Under the pieces are notes generated by a model. It did not search any database and was not told the origin of the DNA. It saw only the letters and a program-made list of their open reading frames with translations. The translations under genes and the position numbers were made by a program. From the NCBI GenBank assembly GCA_036583965.1, contig JAZBQD010000014.1:2088001-2152000 (forward strand): a DNA stretch of 64,000 nt, in the 5' to 3' direction. Shown piece by piece: positions 13,160 through 27,300 of the stretch; the first letter of the stretch is position 1; the number at the start of each line of letters is the position of its first letter. The stretch comes from Prunella strophiata (taxonomy: Eukaryota; Chordata; Aves; Passeriformes; Prunellidae).

Positions 13160-15024
13160 AATGTGACATATCCCCATTTTTATATAGCCTGGCTGCTGGC
13201 ATGTTTAAATTCTGCTTCCTACAGAGGTGAGAATAAGTTATTCCATGTGGTTGATTTACCTCTGAGTTTTATTTTGAGACTCTCAAGACTGCCATGTGAG
13301 TTTGGCCAGCTCCCTCTGTTGGAAACTGGGGAGATTTCTGTGCTGTGCTGAGCATCTCTGAGCACCCTTTCTTCCACAGATCATTCCTCCAGGAAATGTG
13401 GGGCTACAGCTCTGCTCTGTCAGCCAAGAGAAGGCCAGGGTGAAGCAGAAATAGGAGCTTAAATTTTCCTTTTCCTGTGCTCTGTTTCAGGTGATAACCT
13501 ATGGGAGTAATTTGTAGCTCCTCAGGCGTATTTGAAAACAAAAGCAAACCTACCTGAAATGTGTGATGCCCTTGGCACCAAAGGTTTTGCTTTTAAAGTT
13601 CTGTTCCTGTTTCTTCTACTTGGTTCTGTAGTCAATTACTCTAAAATATGCTTATTGTGCTCTTTCAATTGCTCACAGGGTTTTAAAAGAGGTTATTACT
13701 TATTTATCAGCAGGAAATGGACAATAGTCAAAATAAGATAATCAGTTTCTGATGTATTTCCCTGCTTGTTTTCCCATCTCTTCAAAAGTTTTCATGGATT
13801 GTGGCTGCTCAGGATTTTAAATGTTTTGTGATGTGCCTTCTTTCAATTAATGAATCTTTAATTGACACTTCTTTCCTTTTACAAAAATTTGATAGTCTTT
13901 GGTCTTGTGAGAGTGTCTTCCATTATGTAATCGTTTGCTGCTTTCTGGTCAGAAATCTCATTTTGAAATGTCAATTAAGGCAACAGAGTAAAAATTCATA
14001 ATTTTTTTAGATGTTTACCTTGTAGACCATTAAAAATTTTCATGAAGGCCTCCTTTTGATCCCTTTCCTGTCTTAGTGGATCCTGGGGGCCTTTTCAGCA
14101 AAGATGGTCACACAGGATGCTTTGCAGTTACACAATTATTATATTAAACACTTAATATCTGTAATCTATAAATTTTACACAACCTCTTGCTGGGTGTGTT
14201 TGCTTCATTTGAATGTTTCATAAAGAAATGGGAAAGTAATCCACTATCTGTCTTTTATTTAAGTGCATAAAAACTGCCAACATTAGCTTTAACTGCAACT
14301 TTGATGGCAAAAGTGACTATTGTGACACATTCAGCTGCAAAAATACAGAACAAAAAAATGAAATATCTCATATTTTTTCTCAATTATGAAGCAAACTGCT
14401 GAAATATATAATTAATATAGAGTTATATATAAATATATGATATTATATATATATGAAAGTCTATGATGTTCCTAGTATAGTCCCCAATATCCATGGACTG
14501 TTTTCACAAAGCAAACTGACTTTTCCTTAAGGAATTTACTGCAAACAAAGGAGCTGTATTTAAACAGCGATGCAAACAAACTTTGGTTGCTCAGTTCCAA
14601 AAAAGATTGTGATCTGAGCCCCAAGGTAGTGGCAGAAAGGGCTTGGCTGAGTTTCTGTGCAGGAAAAGGGGCCCCTGGCACAAATCCTGGCTGTCACACA
14701 GGCAGGTGCTGGTCTGAAATTGCAATTTCTGCCTTGTGCTGGAGCAGAAGCACTGAGCTGAAATAATCTGGACCCTGGACACAGAGTCCCTGGCCAGTTA
14801 CACATTACTGGGGAGCTTGTGGAGGCAAGAGGAATATTGTGTTCAGCAAGAAGCACATGGAGTGTGCTTCCCAGTAGAAAATATTTATTTGAGCCTTTGG
14901 GTTTTGTAAATGAGGAAATGGTTCTGTGTTGGGGTTTTAAATGTTGAAAATTTTTAGCTTCGTATGCAAACAAATTTTAACTCTTTAAAGAGCATTATGT
15001 TTAGCTTAAAGCCATGGAATTGAC
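13160..15024. other. Unique AT-rich sequence, no gene recognised
   Basis: No gene was recognised. 14399-14455 is a nearly pure A/T stretch rich in ATAT words. Overlapping minus-strand frames at 14472-14973 share the same DNA in two frames and show no domain, so I regard them as chance. Confidence 0.45.
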
Positions 15025-15355
15025 TTCTAAAATTAATTAATAACACTAAAATGACTATTGTATAGTCATTTAGAAGTGTATAATATTACAAAGTAAAAAA
15101 CTTTGAGTTTAAAGTTTTAGAATATAGTAATAAATATGAAAAAAATAGAAATTTTAAGGTAGACAAGTTATTTTACTCACTTTCTTTTTCTTTTTTTATA
15201 AGTTTAAGTAATACTTTGTAATTAAATAAAAAAGTCTGCAATGCTGACTTCAAAAAACTAGTTATTAAATTAAAAGTGAAAATAATTTAAGTATCATTTC
15301 TTTATTAAACAGTTTAGCTTTTAAAAAACCTTGTAACAAAAAATAACTAGTTCTG
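15025..15355 (+). mobile_element. Diverged LTR-like repeat fragment (same family as 42014-42600)
   Basis: This stretch aligns in the same orientation with 42119-42431. Shared blocks include an 'aaattaat..ataacacta' start, a 'ttttagaata.agtaat' block, a 'cataagttta.gta.t' block and a 'taaaaaagtc.gca.tgct' block, followed by a 'ttaaaa.acctt' block. It is more AT-rich and more decayed than the 42 kb copy, and its outer ends cannot be placed. The longer copy looks like an old songbird endogenous-retrovirus LTR. That family call is inference; the pairwise homology is visible. Confidence 0.65.
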
Positions 15356-18300
15356 GTTTCAGCTTTCTCAATAAAGGAACTGGACTGAAATAAATCCAGA
15401 AGGGAAACTTCTACATTATAGCTCAAATAATGCATTTGCACCAAAAAATTTCTTGCACTGTGTGCTTAGCAATTACTCTGTGTTTAAGTCCTGCCTGTAA
15501 ACATTTGGATTCAGTAACTCTTCTGATTGGAGCAATATTTTGATCTCATCAGAAGTCCAAAACATAGGAAAGCTTAAAAATAACAATTCTGTTGTTTAAA
15601 AAAAAAAAAAAAATCTGTTTTGCTAAAGATGTAGTTAAGGCATATAATCATAAGAACTGAATCTAAGCTGCATTGTTGTCTGGGGATATTTTCCTTTTTT
15701 TTTTTTTTCTGCACAGGAATTAGAACAGGTTTGAAACTACTTAAATGTGAAGAGTTTGTTAAGAAAGGTACTAACTCATTGAGATCTCTTCTTGCCTAAA
15801 GCATGTGGAAAATAGTTCTCTGTGGGTTCTGTAACTTCTAGAAATTTACTATTTTCCTGAAAAACTGTTCCTTCTAAAAAAAAAAAAAAAAGGCACTTTG
15901 TACTTCTGATCTTCATCTTCAGATGTATTGCATGTGCAGACTTTAACATTTTAGGCTTGGAAGGTAGTTGGAAATGGAAATGTAAAGACATTCTGCAACC
16001 ACATGGTGAATACTTCTATTTTTTTTAAAGCTTGGAGATTCCTGCCAGGTGTTCATCTCTACTTTATATCCTCAGTTATCCTACTATGGCTTCCCATTGA
16101 CATTCTAAGCATTTCTCACATTTCCTTACCTCATTTGAGCCCATTCACTTCCCTATGACCCCCACCTCTCCATATGAAAAGACTTGAAAGAATGTTATTA
16201 GTTGTTAAAGCAGTAAGCAATTTCTGAGGGTCACCCCATCCCTCATTAATTCATTATCTGTTCTTGTCAGTAAAACACTTTTTGTTAACTTTTTCCTTGT
16301 TCTGTTTGTTGACTAATGGAGAATCACACTTAAAAATGTTGTTTGGAGGGTTGGGCTGTCAGTGTCTTTGGGTGTTAAGCAACTCTGGTTTGTTATAAAT
16401 GGAAATTTAAAAGAAGTGCTAAACTTAAAATGCATAGCAACTTGTGGTTGCCATGGTGTTTCAACTTGAAGTCATTTTCTTTGATATTAAAATGCTTTTG
16501 GGGTATCGCCTTTGCTTTTAAGTAGTCACTGCTTAAGGAGGGAATGACTCTGGGGAGAAGTAATGAACAATTATTTTGGAGTATTTAATGTGACAACCAA
16601 TGAAGAAGTGTGAAGAAAATTCCTCTAGAATGTTTGGGGTCTGGCTGTTTTGGCAGTGGAGGCTTTTATGACACAACTTCACAACACTAAACACTGGTGG
16701 GTTAGTGCAGACTGCCCCCCAGGTAGGGGGGTCATGAGTCAAGGAAGAAATCAAGGAAGAAATTAAAGAAATGTGAAGTTGGGTTTGTCAAATATTGGGT
16801 CAGGGACGGGGTCAGTGTGTCCTGTCCCTCGGTGTTGCTCAGTTGAACTTGTCCTTCTCCTCCCTTCCATCCACTCTGTTTGCACACCTTTAATTCTTAC
16901 TTCTGCCATAATCAAAAAGGTGATTTCTCTGGGTCTGCCACTTCGGAATGGATTTAAACTTCTCCCAGAGCTGTGCTACCTCGGTGATTTTCAGTGCCAG
17001 AGCTGTTGAAGTGTTAGGCTTGGGTCCCCCATGTGGACCTGAGCTGCACTACGGCTCCTTCCCTGGATTCACTTTTTCTTTTTCCTGCCTTTCTTTGTTG
17101 CAAATGAGCACCTTCCTCACGTTCTTCTTGCATGAGACCTTTGACTTTTTAACAGGATAAAAATAACCAAGAATTCTGTCGGTCACTAATCATTTTATCT
17201 TGTTCTTGCAAACAACAAAGGCTTGCAAAAGCCTCCAAAGTGGTGCATGACTTTGATACATAAGTAGTGATAATCCCAAACTAGCAGTGTAGAAACTGGC
17301 TGTAAATGAATTTGTATTGAATTTCATTTCAAGAGTTCCAGTACTGAGCATTTCTCTCTGACTCTTTAGCTTAATTACATATTAAAAATCAGTAAAATGT
17401 GTCTCAGGAAATAACTGCAGGAAGTTGTTGGTTTTCATCTTTTTTTTCCCCATAAAATACTTTCTATTTTAAAGGCATAGCATTTAATTTTTAAAAAATA
17501 GAGTCAAAATCTGCTCCTTTGCTGTAGTCACACAAAGATTGCAGCTGGTGGAATCTTCCTTCCTGGTACAGTGAACAGGCCCATTAATACAAGTTGCATA
17601 ATATAAACTTCAGATTGCAGCACTGGCTTCTTTAAAGAGCTTGCATCATGTTTATTCAAATGATCAATGCTGTGTGAACCAAACATGTCAGTTAACTCAA
17701 CATGACCATGTTCAGAGTTAATTTGTGTTTTGACTCTGCTGTATAGCTCAGAAACTCAAGGTATCTGCAGAAAAAAAAAACCCACTTCAACTTGTAAGTT
17801 AAAAGTCTTTAGTTAGGGCTTACTCTGATTTTTAGGGAACCATCAGTAGAGAAGTAAAATAACTTGTATTTCTAGGAGTAAAAAAAGGTTGCCTTGGGTG
17901 GTTTTTTTTGATTATTTTGGTTTTTGGTTGGGGTTTTTTTTGGCTTGTAAGCAACAAACATCTTTCTAATTAGTCGATGAAAACATAAACTAAATATAAA
18001 CAGAACAAACTAACTATAGCATAGAGATGTTTTGAATGTCATTATTTCAGGCTGGGGCATAACAGGACAGTGATCTTCTTAATGCTAAAAGATGACCTTT
18101 TTATGGCAGCATTCTGCAGCTGTTCAAAGCTACCTAATGGGCAAAGCTGAAATTCAGTTGCAGCTTTATCCCTGCTCCAGGATAGCAGGGCAATGTGTGG
18201 TTGTTTTTACTCTTGCTGGAAAGCATTCCAGCCAGGTTTTGCACAACTTCCTCTCAAAAACAGGCAACAAAAGTTTGCATCTTTTACATCTCCACGTTGG

Positions 18301-21300
18301 GGAGCAGTCAGAAAAGCTGCAGTGGAAACTGCCTTCTAAAGAATGCCTTTCTGACCCTGTCACATCCCTGCAGCAGGCTGTGATGAGAACCAGAATGTTT
18401 ACGTTCTGCTGCTCACTCTAATGCTCCACCAGCTCAGGAGCTCTGTCCTGGTTTTTGGAGTCAGGAATAAATCACATCACTTCAGACAGCAGGTCACTTT
18501 TTGAAATGTGCCTTCAGATTAGTCTTTCTGTCTGTCAGCAGTCAGCACAACTTAAGTTGCTTTTTGCTCAGTTAAGGTGACGTAAGCCAGCAGCACGATG
18601 GACGTAGCTGAGCAGTGGGATAAGTTTGAGCTAATTTTCCTGCCAGCAAATCCTGCTGGAACCTCCACATCAACACTCAAGTTGTTATTGTAAGTGGGAT
18701 AGTGTTTGGAGTCAGAATTCCTAAGGGATTTAATCTTGTAGCTTCAAGCACCTCAGAAATTATTTCAAAAGGGATGCCTGTGTTGACACACTGTGGTGTA
18801 GTGGTTCCTGGGCTGACTTTTTAAAGACTGCTTACACACCAAAAGTGGTTAAACCTGAGAGAAAGATAGAACTTGACATGTTTTCTTCCCACTGCCTCTG
18901 ATCTGCTTTCACCTCAAAATTCCCTCTGCAGTTCCTCACTGGTAATTCCCTGTGTTTTTATAGTTTCATGTGTTTTACCTCTATTGTGCCAGATTTTAGG
19001 AAAGGGAGTACAAGGCTCTTCTGTGCTGCTGCTGTTAAGGTGAAGCTCATAGTTATGAGAACATTTTAGCAGCTCCTTCATTACCAGTCTGAAATTGTGC
19101 GTTCTGTCCTGCTCAATTGTAAATGCTTCTAAGCTTTTAGCAAGATTGCTTTGTGTCTTGCACAGTAGAACTGTAAATTAAATCTTCTCTTCCATGTAGC
19201 TTCTCTAGTCAAATACCAGACTCTTCCAAAAGCTTCTGTTACTTAAAGAGCTGCTTACAGTGAGCATTTTTCAGTTTGTCTCTTGTTCCTCCTCACCAGC
19301 AGGTATCAGTGATGAATGAGAAACATAACCTAAAACTGTGAGACTTTGAGTTGCTACCAGATTGGCAGCACCTTAAAGCAGTAGATTTCACCTAAAGGAG
19401 TGTCAGCTAGGATGCTACATCCCATGAGCTGGAGACTGTGGTCTCACTGTCCTAACAGCTGAGTGTGTAACATCCTCATGATTGGATGTTCTTTACCAAA
19501 ACAATCTGCAGTGTTAAGTGCAGTGTGTGGTTGTGTTGCTGCTTTAAAAACAGGCAGAGTTTTTCAGGTCAGGAGGTGAGGGATCCCTTCACATCATCAG
19601 AATCACCATCAGCTCCAGGTTTTCATCTGCTCTTTGGATCCCTGTGACCCTCTTGTGTAACTTTGTGTAGACAAAAGCCTCTTTCCACGTTTCCTAAGTG
19701 TGTTCAAACTGGCTTTTGAAATAAAAACGATGCCTTGAGGAAGCTGCTACCAAGTGCCTTTAGGCTGTCACCTTGGATTCATTCCATGTGAACTAAGACC
19801 TTGTAACTGACTTAGGTTGATTTTTGTTTGTTGTTTCTGTGTTTTTGAGCTCCCACCTTAGTGTCAGGAAAGGGGTGGGGGATGGTGTTTATGAAAGGAG
19901 TTCCATTTCTCAAGTCAGGAGTAATCATGATCTGTTATGAAGTGTGTGAGGAGTAATAGTCTTGATCTGTGTGAAATGAAATGCAGTTTTGGATGTTTTC
20001 CAAGGAAGATACTTTAAAATGAAGTATTTAATGCTAACCTTTATTTCCTTTGCAAGGAATCTGTAGAGGTTGTTTGGATTCTTAATTTTTAATATTAGAG
20101 TGGTATCAAGAGGACTGAACCTGCTCTGAAAGGAACTGAAATAAGAAGAGGCAAATTAGTGCAAGAGTTTGTCTGACACAAAAAGGGATGCCCTAACTTG
20201 GAGAAGTTAAAGCCGTTTTCTCTCTGAAAGTGAGAATTCAGAATAAGAGAAAGTGGAGAAAAACAGAATGGAAATGGGAATACATGTTATTCTGTTAAGG
20301 TCGCTCTTACAGGATGTGTATATAACAAGTATTTAATATCTGATGGAGTATTGGTAGGGGAAACCTGGACAAGGAAGTCCCTAAATCTGGGAAAGGTCTT
20401 TGAAGAATGAAATAATTGGTTAGTTTGGCTGGGGTAGCCCCAAAGTGTTCTCTGCAGTCTGAACTAATTGGTAGTTTTTGTTCCAGTTGAGAGGAAGGAC
20501 TGGCATTGAGTGAATTGTCTTTGGTAATGCTTTGAACTGCTTTTATGACTTGCTGGAGGTCTTCCAAGTTACCTCCAGCTTATTTCTTTATAAATACTGG
20601 ATCATTTTTTCATACTTGATTTCCTCCTCTGAGACCCTGTGTATTCTTGTTACAAGATTTGGTGCCTCAGCTTGGAATTGGTGGCAAGGCCAGGTTTGCC
20701 ACCGGTGTAATCTGGCACATAACCCATTCTTCTCCTTTTGTACTCATTTCATTCTTCTCTTGCTCTCCCTGCCCGGCATGTCAGGCAGGAGAAGGGCACA
20801 AAAGCTTTCAGATGGAATGGATTGTTTAAACTCCAGTAGGGCCATACTGTTGTCCATTTGGAAGACTTTCCAGTCTGCTTCCTTGCTGAAGCTGCTCCTC
20901 TGTCATTTTTAGGAGCATCCTGGAAATTGACTTCTCTGGTCAACCTTGGTTACTGTAGAAGCTGATATCCAGTCAACTGATATTGATGTCCCATTAAAAC
21001 CAGTCCTGTCTGAAGTGCTTTTGGCAGCAAAGGCTCTCTCAGTGCTCCAGGGGTTGGTACTGAAGATTTCCATGTCTAATTTTGCCCTGTATTCTGGAAT
21101 TATGAAGCACACACATAAATATGCAAGTATACTTAGGTAAGCTGTAAAATACTGCAGTAAAGAGGAAATAGCTCATCATTTAAGGAAATTGCAATACTAT
21201 GTTATTAATAATTTATTCATTAATGTGTAAATTGATCCTATATTATTACTCTTTCTGTGGGCAAACTTCTCTCTTTTTTGTTCCAAAACACTTTTTTTTT

Positions 21301-24300
21301 TTTTTTCCTTATATTGACGCATTGGTAGAATGGACAAGTTGGATCGGTACCCCTGTTGCTCCTTTCCAAAAATGCTGTGCCTACAAATTAATATTGGAAA
21401 ATATTGATTTGTTTAGTGCTCATTACAGTTACTTAGTCTGGGATTAACAATAGTTTTATGGGGGAAATTATTTGGTATTAAAATGTGTAACCAGTGTAAG
21501 TTCCTATTAAAAAGATACACAGGATGAGTAAAGAAATAGGTATAATTAGATATTCAGTCCAATTAATGTTTTTGATTCCACAGTTATGAAGCAATACTTC
21601 CATATAGAAGTTGGAAGCCCATTTGGGTATGGACATTTCCCAGTCCATCATGTGCACAAGCATCTTGGTGGCTTGTTTGCAGTTCTGCTACTGCTGCATG
21701 TTCCTTCATTCTCAGAAAACAGCAAGGAAGGAGCCTCAAAAAGCACTCTGCCTCATTAAGGGAAGAATTGGAGCCATGACATTAAGTGGTGCAGATGAAG
21801 AGACTCTTTTGAATGTTCGTGCAATGATTGTTGCTTTGGAAGGAAACTCTAAGGCAGATTTTTGGGGGCTTGTAGGACAGAGTAAGCATTTCTGTACAAA
21901 AGGGAAGTTTATTCCCAAGTTGTAAGGACTGCAGTGGCATGTTTGCTTTGTTTAAAAGAAAGTGTTGGAATTATTCTAATTACTGTTCTAATTATTATAA
22001 TTCTATTATTCTCTCTAACATGAGATTTCTCTGTAATACTCTGTCCAGTAAGATTTCCTTGTTGCAAGATCACTTTCAAGGCCATATGTAATTAACTGAC
22101 TTACAAAAGCATCTCGATTTCCCTGTCAGCAATGCAGTAGTTTCATTATAAGAATTTGCTAATTCTTCTGTCCTTGCTGGAGGACAATCTTGTTCTTGTA
22201 TTCTCTCACCATGATTTGGTCATCCTGGATAGAGCTGGTGTCTGGATCTTACAGGTTGCTCTACAACTGATCTGTTTTATTGTGAGAGTGCTGCATAAGT
22301 GCATCCTCAGCCATAGAGATGAACTAACAATACCCCAAATACTTCAATATTGAAGATATGAAGTGTAACTATTGAGGATGAGCAGTGCTGGTGATTTCTC
22401 CCATGCTAGGAATGGTGGATTGGGAAATCCAGGTGTTCCCAGCTCTGTTTGTTAGAGTGGAAACCTGGTTAGGGTGAATGAGACCCCTGTTAAAGGCAGT
22501 AGTGGATTTCAGAATATGCACATTTCCACTTTCTTCAACAGTCACATCAAATGTACTGTAGAAAATAGTGAAAGGGTTGTAAGTTCATGGGTGCACTGAA
22601 TTTAAGCATTAATCTGGTGAAATCACATCCAGCCAGTGCAGGACTGTGAGATAACCAAAAACAAGAAAACACAACCTGTAAACAGAGATTATGTAGCCTA
22701 CAGAGGAAGAAGCTGGAAGGGAATGGACCTCCAGAAATGCACTAACAGCTAAGCAAAGTGAGAGTAATTGATTTTCTGTGTCTGGTAGCTGGGACAAATA
22801 CTAATGCTCTAAAACTGGAATTGGGGAAAAAAAACCAGAATAAAGAGAAGAATGTTCCTTGTAGTTTCAAAAGCCTTGGTGGGACAGATCACAATTGCAG
22901 TCTGTGTTTGTAAGTCATGGTGTTAGCACACATTCAAATGGTTGTTTTGTTTATTAAACATGTGATGAAAGCATTCAAATACCTAGCTATAGCCTAGATT
23001 TATTGGCTGAGAATGTGCTGTGCCTGAGCATTTTTGGTTTTTATTCTGAAATTATGATGTCACTTTGGGTATGTGTTAAGCTTTCACACTGATTTTTGAA
23101 TTGGTGTTTGTTCAGTCTTGGGATGGTTTTATTTTGGGTTTTTTTTGATGCTGCACTCTGCATTCTAAAAGACTTTACAAATATATATTATTTCAGGATG
23201 GATTTGTTAGCTTTCCAGTAGTAATTCATCAGGTACCTTCTGTTGCATATTGTCTGCATTTTTGATCTGGTTTTCCCCTCTCTGAATGCAAATCTCTTTG
23301 AAGTAAGAGGTTTTACTCTATGCTTATAGGGCTGATAAGGTACTAGTCCTTGACTAAGTTTTCCTGTATCATGTGTAGCACACAAATCAAAACACCACTT
23401 GGTTTCTGGGCCAGGAAAGGGATTTTCTAAGTTAAAAGTGTGAGGCAGCTGCTAGCCTGTGTGTTTGCAGTGTGTCAGGTATCAGAGCAGCTGTGTTATG
23501 TGGTATCTATTCAGTGGTTATTAAAGGCTGGAACCAGTCTAATGTAACTTACTGTCATCTTCAGGAATCTGCCCTGCTTTGTGTGCTAAGCCAAGGGTTT
23601 TCTTTGGGGAGCCAATTTTTTTTATTTTCCTTTGTTCATCTGGTTACCAAGATTTTACAAGCAAATGCTCCTGCAGGGAAATTAATTTTGTCTTTTGGGA
23701 GTTAATGCTGTGTTTCTTAAAAATATGTGTATAGCAATGGCTGAATAGGCTGCCTGGAAAACAAATAGTGAGTCTTTTTAGCACTCAAGAGTTGCTTCCT
23801 GTGATTGCTGGCAAAATTCTTGATGGAAGGTGAAGTCATTTCACCTGAGTTATAATGTTAACCTTGCTGTGATGTAATGCAGGGATAAAAGGGTTAGGCT
23901 GGAAGTTTGGTTTGGTGCCTGAAGTGCCATTAGTAATTAAATTTGTGATGGAGTGTGAAAATATTCTGGTTGGGAGTAATAGATTTTTTTATTTGTTAAT
24001 AAACCAGTTAACTGGGAGTGCAGGTTCTATGTTCTGACATTAATATTGATTAAACATATAATTTTTTAATAAGTGGAGGGGAGAAAAGCCCCACAAGCAT
24101 CAGTTTGTTCTCATAAAGGATTAGATACTAGTTTCAAAACAACTCTAGTGCATTCCCTAAGTGCATATTCAGGGTAGGATTTTATTGTAATCTTAAGTGT
24201 TTTATTTTATTATTACACTGATACCAATGTTTCTGTGCAAAAAAACCCCAAACATTAAGGCTGCCTTTGGGACATTTTGTCCAAGTGGTTGAATTTTATA

Positions 24301-27300
24301 GCTCAATTTTAATTGTCTAGTAAATGGAGGGTTGCTTTTGTGTTTTGTTTTAATCAATGGTCATCTCGAGGATAACCTCAAAATGGTTGTACTAGGCAGA
24401 CAGACCAAAGAGACTTGTGTGTGATGAATGTTAATACCTTTAGGAAAGAATATATAAAAATAGGGTATCTGTTGGGTGTGTGGGTATAGCTAAATGCTGC
24501 ACCAAAGCATGTTGTGGTATTTTGGTGCTTTTATTCTACATATGCATGTGGGGTTTTTTTTTTTCTCTCCAGAATACTTTGTGATGGGGGAGAGAGAATT
24601 TGTTCCATTTGTTTCTTTTGTTGATCAAAACTTGCTTTTCAGTGAAGCCACTATTCCCATTACCACTCCTTCCACTCCAGAAGTGATGAGTGCTTCCTGT
24701 GCAGGAGGAATTCTCAGTATCACTTCCCAGGATTGCTCCACTTTAACTCTCTGCTTTCTCTGCACCATTTTCCCATGTGCCCCCTCCCCATTCTCTGAGC
24801 TTGAGTCCAGTTAAACTTGGGCTTTTTGAGACTCTCCTTGGTCCCTGCTGTCCCTGCAGGAGCACACAGCTGGATCTCCATGGCCCCTGGAGTTCCCTGG
24901 GGACAGGGCTGGCTGCTGTTGCAGTTTTTTGGGGGTTTTTTGCCTCTGGGCTGATGCTTTTTGAAACCACAGTGTAGGTCTCCAGCCCTTTTCTGAGAGG
25001 CAGCCCCTCATCCAAGCCTGATCTTTGGCTGCACTTCTCTTTCCTGTAAGAATCCTTTCCAATTAATGTTCCCCCTTTCAATTGCTATCTTGTATCTCAG
25101 GCACAGGCTATTGTGGGTTTTCTCAGCAGCCCTCTTCAATCACATTTCCCTGTCCTGAATAATTTTCTATCAAGTGCAAGTTATTCCTATGCACTTCATT
25201 TGCTTTTTCAGAGAGCTTATGAATATCTTGAGTATAATGGGTCTCATATTCTGATATTCCTACCCATACACGGCTCAGGTTTTGTTTCATTGCTATGAGA
25301 CTTCTTTAAGAGAACTGAATGAAGGACTTTAAAAAAAAAAAAAGAAATCACATTTTTACAGATAACCATGTGTCTCTGATTAATATGATTCCATTACAAT
25401 ACATGTGCAAGGTGAGGCTTTTCCTTACAGAGGTGACACCAGTTTTTTCACAGTATGCTCTATGCATTAAAATTTCTATTAATTATGTTCTTCTCATGAT
25501 CATGATGTTCTTCTTAATACCTGATAACCACCCAGTACAGAGGCTGAATTTGGAAAAGAGTGAAGAGCAGAACAGGATCACCACATTCTTCTGATAAAAA
25601 TGTCAGCTTATATGCAAAGTGCAGCCAGTAGGTCATACTACTCATTTTTTTTTCCTTATTTCCTTATAATAATTAAATAAGTACCAATTTAACCAGGTGG
25701 TTTTATTGCAGTTCACTTACCAGTTCTCTAAAATAAAACTTCTGTAGTGACATTGCTTTGGGACACTTTATAACTCTCTTGCCTATAAAGAAACACTTCA
25801 GTGCTTCTAAGGTTCTAAGGGGAACTTGGTTTTTCCAATGAGAAAAATGTGGCTGGCTGTTTTACTGGGGTTTTGCCTGTCTTGAGTGTTCTTTCTGCCT
25901 CTTCAGATCAAACCTCTTAAAGATTCTAGGAGAATTTTGTTTGTTTGGAGCAAGCCTCTGTTCCATTTTTGTGCCATATGCCAGAGGCAATTTTTCTTGG
26001 CCTGCTGAATTGTGGCTTTACATTTTTGCTTTCCATACTTGGACCGGGTTCCACTTTTTGAAAGGTCTTTTTTCCTTGTGGATTTTATTTAGTGGCTTTT
26101 ATGTTTTGAAGGTTATGACTGGATAAGAGCTGGCTGCTGTGTTTACCCAGCAGCTCCCCGCTTTCTTACTGCCAGCTGAAATAGAAAACTCCTGAATTTC
26201 TGGTAGATGGCAGCATTTACTGCCTGTTCTCCTGCCCATCCCAGGAGGAGCTGGAGTCACTTGATTCGTGGGCAAACATGTTAAAAGACAAGAGGGAAGA
26301 AGGGAGATTTTTGTCAGCTTTCTCCCAGACTTGGAGCAAGCACTGCCAAGGGGCACAGAACCTTTTGGGATGTGGCTTATGCTGGGGTACCTCGGCTCAG
26401 GAGTGGTTTTTCTTTTTCTTTTTCCTGGTTGTGTGGAATTTCTCGGAGGAGATTGAGTAGCTCAGCCTCTGAGTAAGAGGGGATGCTTCTCTGTTGCACA
26501 AGTACTGGGTGCAGTAGGCAGAGAGTATAAATACAGTGTACATAAATAGCATACATTAAAAATTAATTATTTGAGCATAAAGACTGGGATTATTCTAGAA
26601 AGAAATCTGTCATTAATACTGCCTTACTTCAAGAGCAGAGATTATTCAGGCTCTTGAAAGCAGGTGGTATTTTCAGTCTTTCTTTCAAGCTCTCAGTATT
26701 CCTTCCTCTTTGCAAACTTTCTACAAGAACACAGTTGATGTCATGTCTAACATTTTACTTTGGCATAAGCTTAGAAGTGGACTAAGAGGACAAAAAAGCA
26801 GTGTTGGGGTAGGATGTGGGATAAAATGTAATGGGATACAAACGAGGATGGCATGGGAAGAGTAGCTCTGTCAAGGGTAAAGAGAATTGCAATATTTGGT
26901 GTTTTCATCCTTCCTGTGGGGGGGAAAAAAAAATAGCATGCTTGGCTTCATTGGGTAACTGTGCTTTCAGCCAGTTAGTGTGTATATATCTAAAGGGGAG
27001 GGAAGTGCCAAAATATTTTTAAATGTTGCTTTTTATGTCCTTGAAATGATTGAATGTAGGGGAGGGAATGGAAATAGTTCATTGCATTATGGAAGTGTTG
27101 ACTTTTGTGTCCAAACCAATTCAAGGAACATATTGAAAATGCAGTTAAAGTCTGTTTATCGTGTTCTTCCTGTTAACAAAAACATTTGGATATTTTTTGC
27201 CAATCATATCAGACACTTTCAGATCATCAGAGTATAGATGGAAAATCTCCTGAAGAATATGTAACTCACTGACTGGTAAAAACATTAGCTTTTATGGAAG

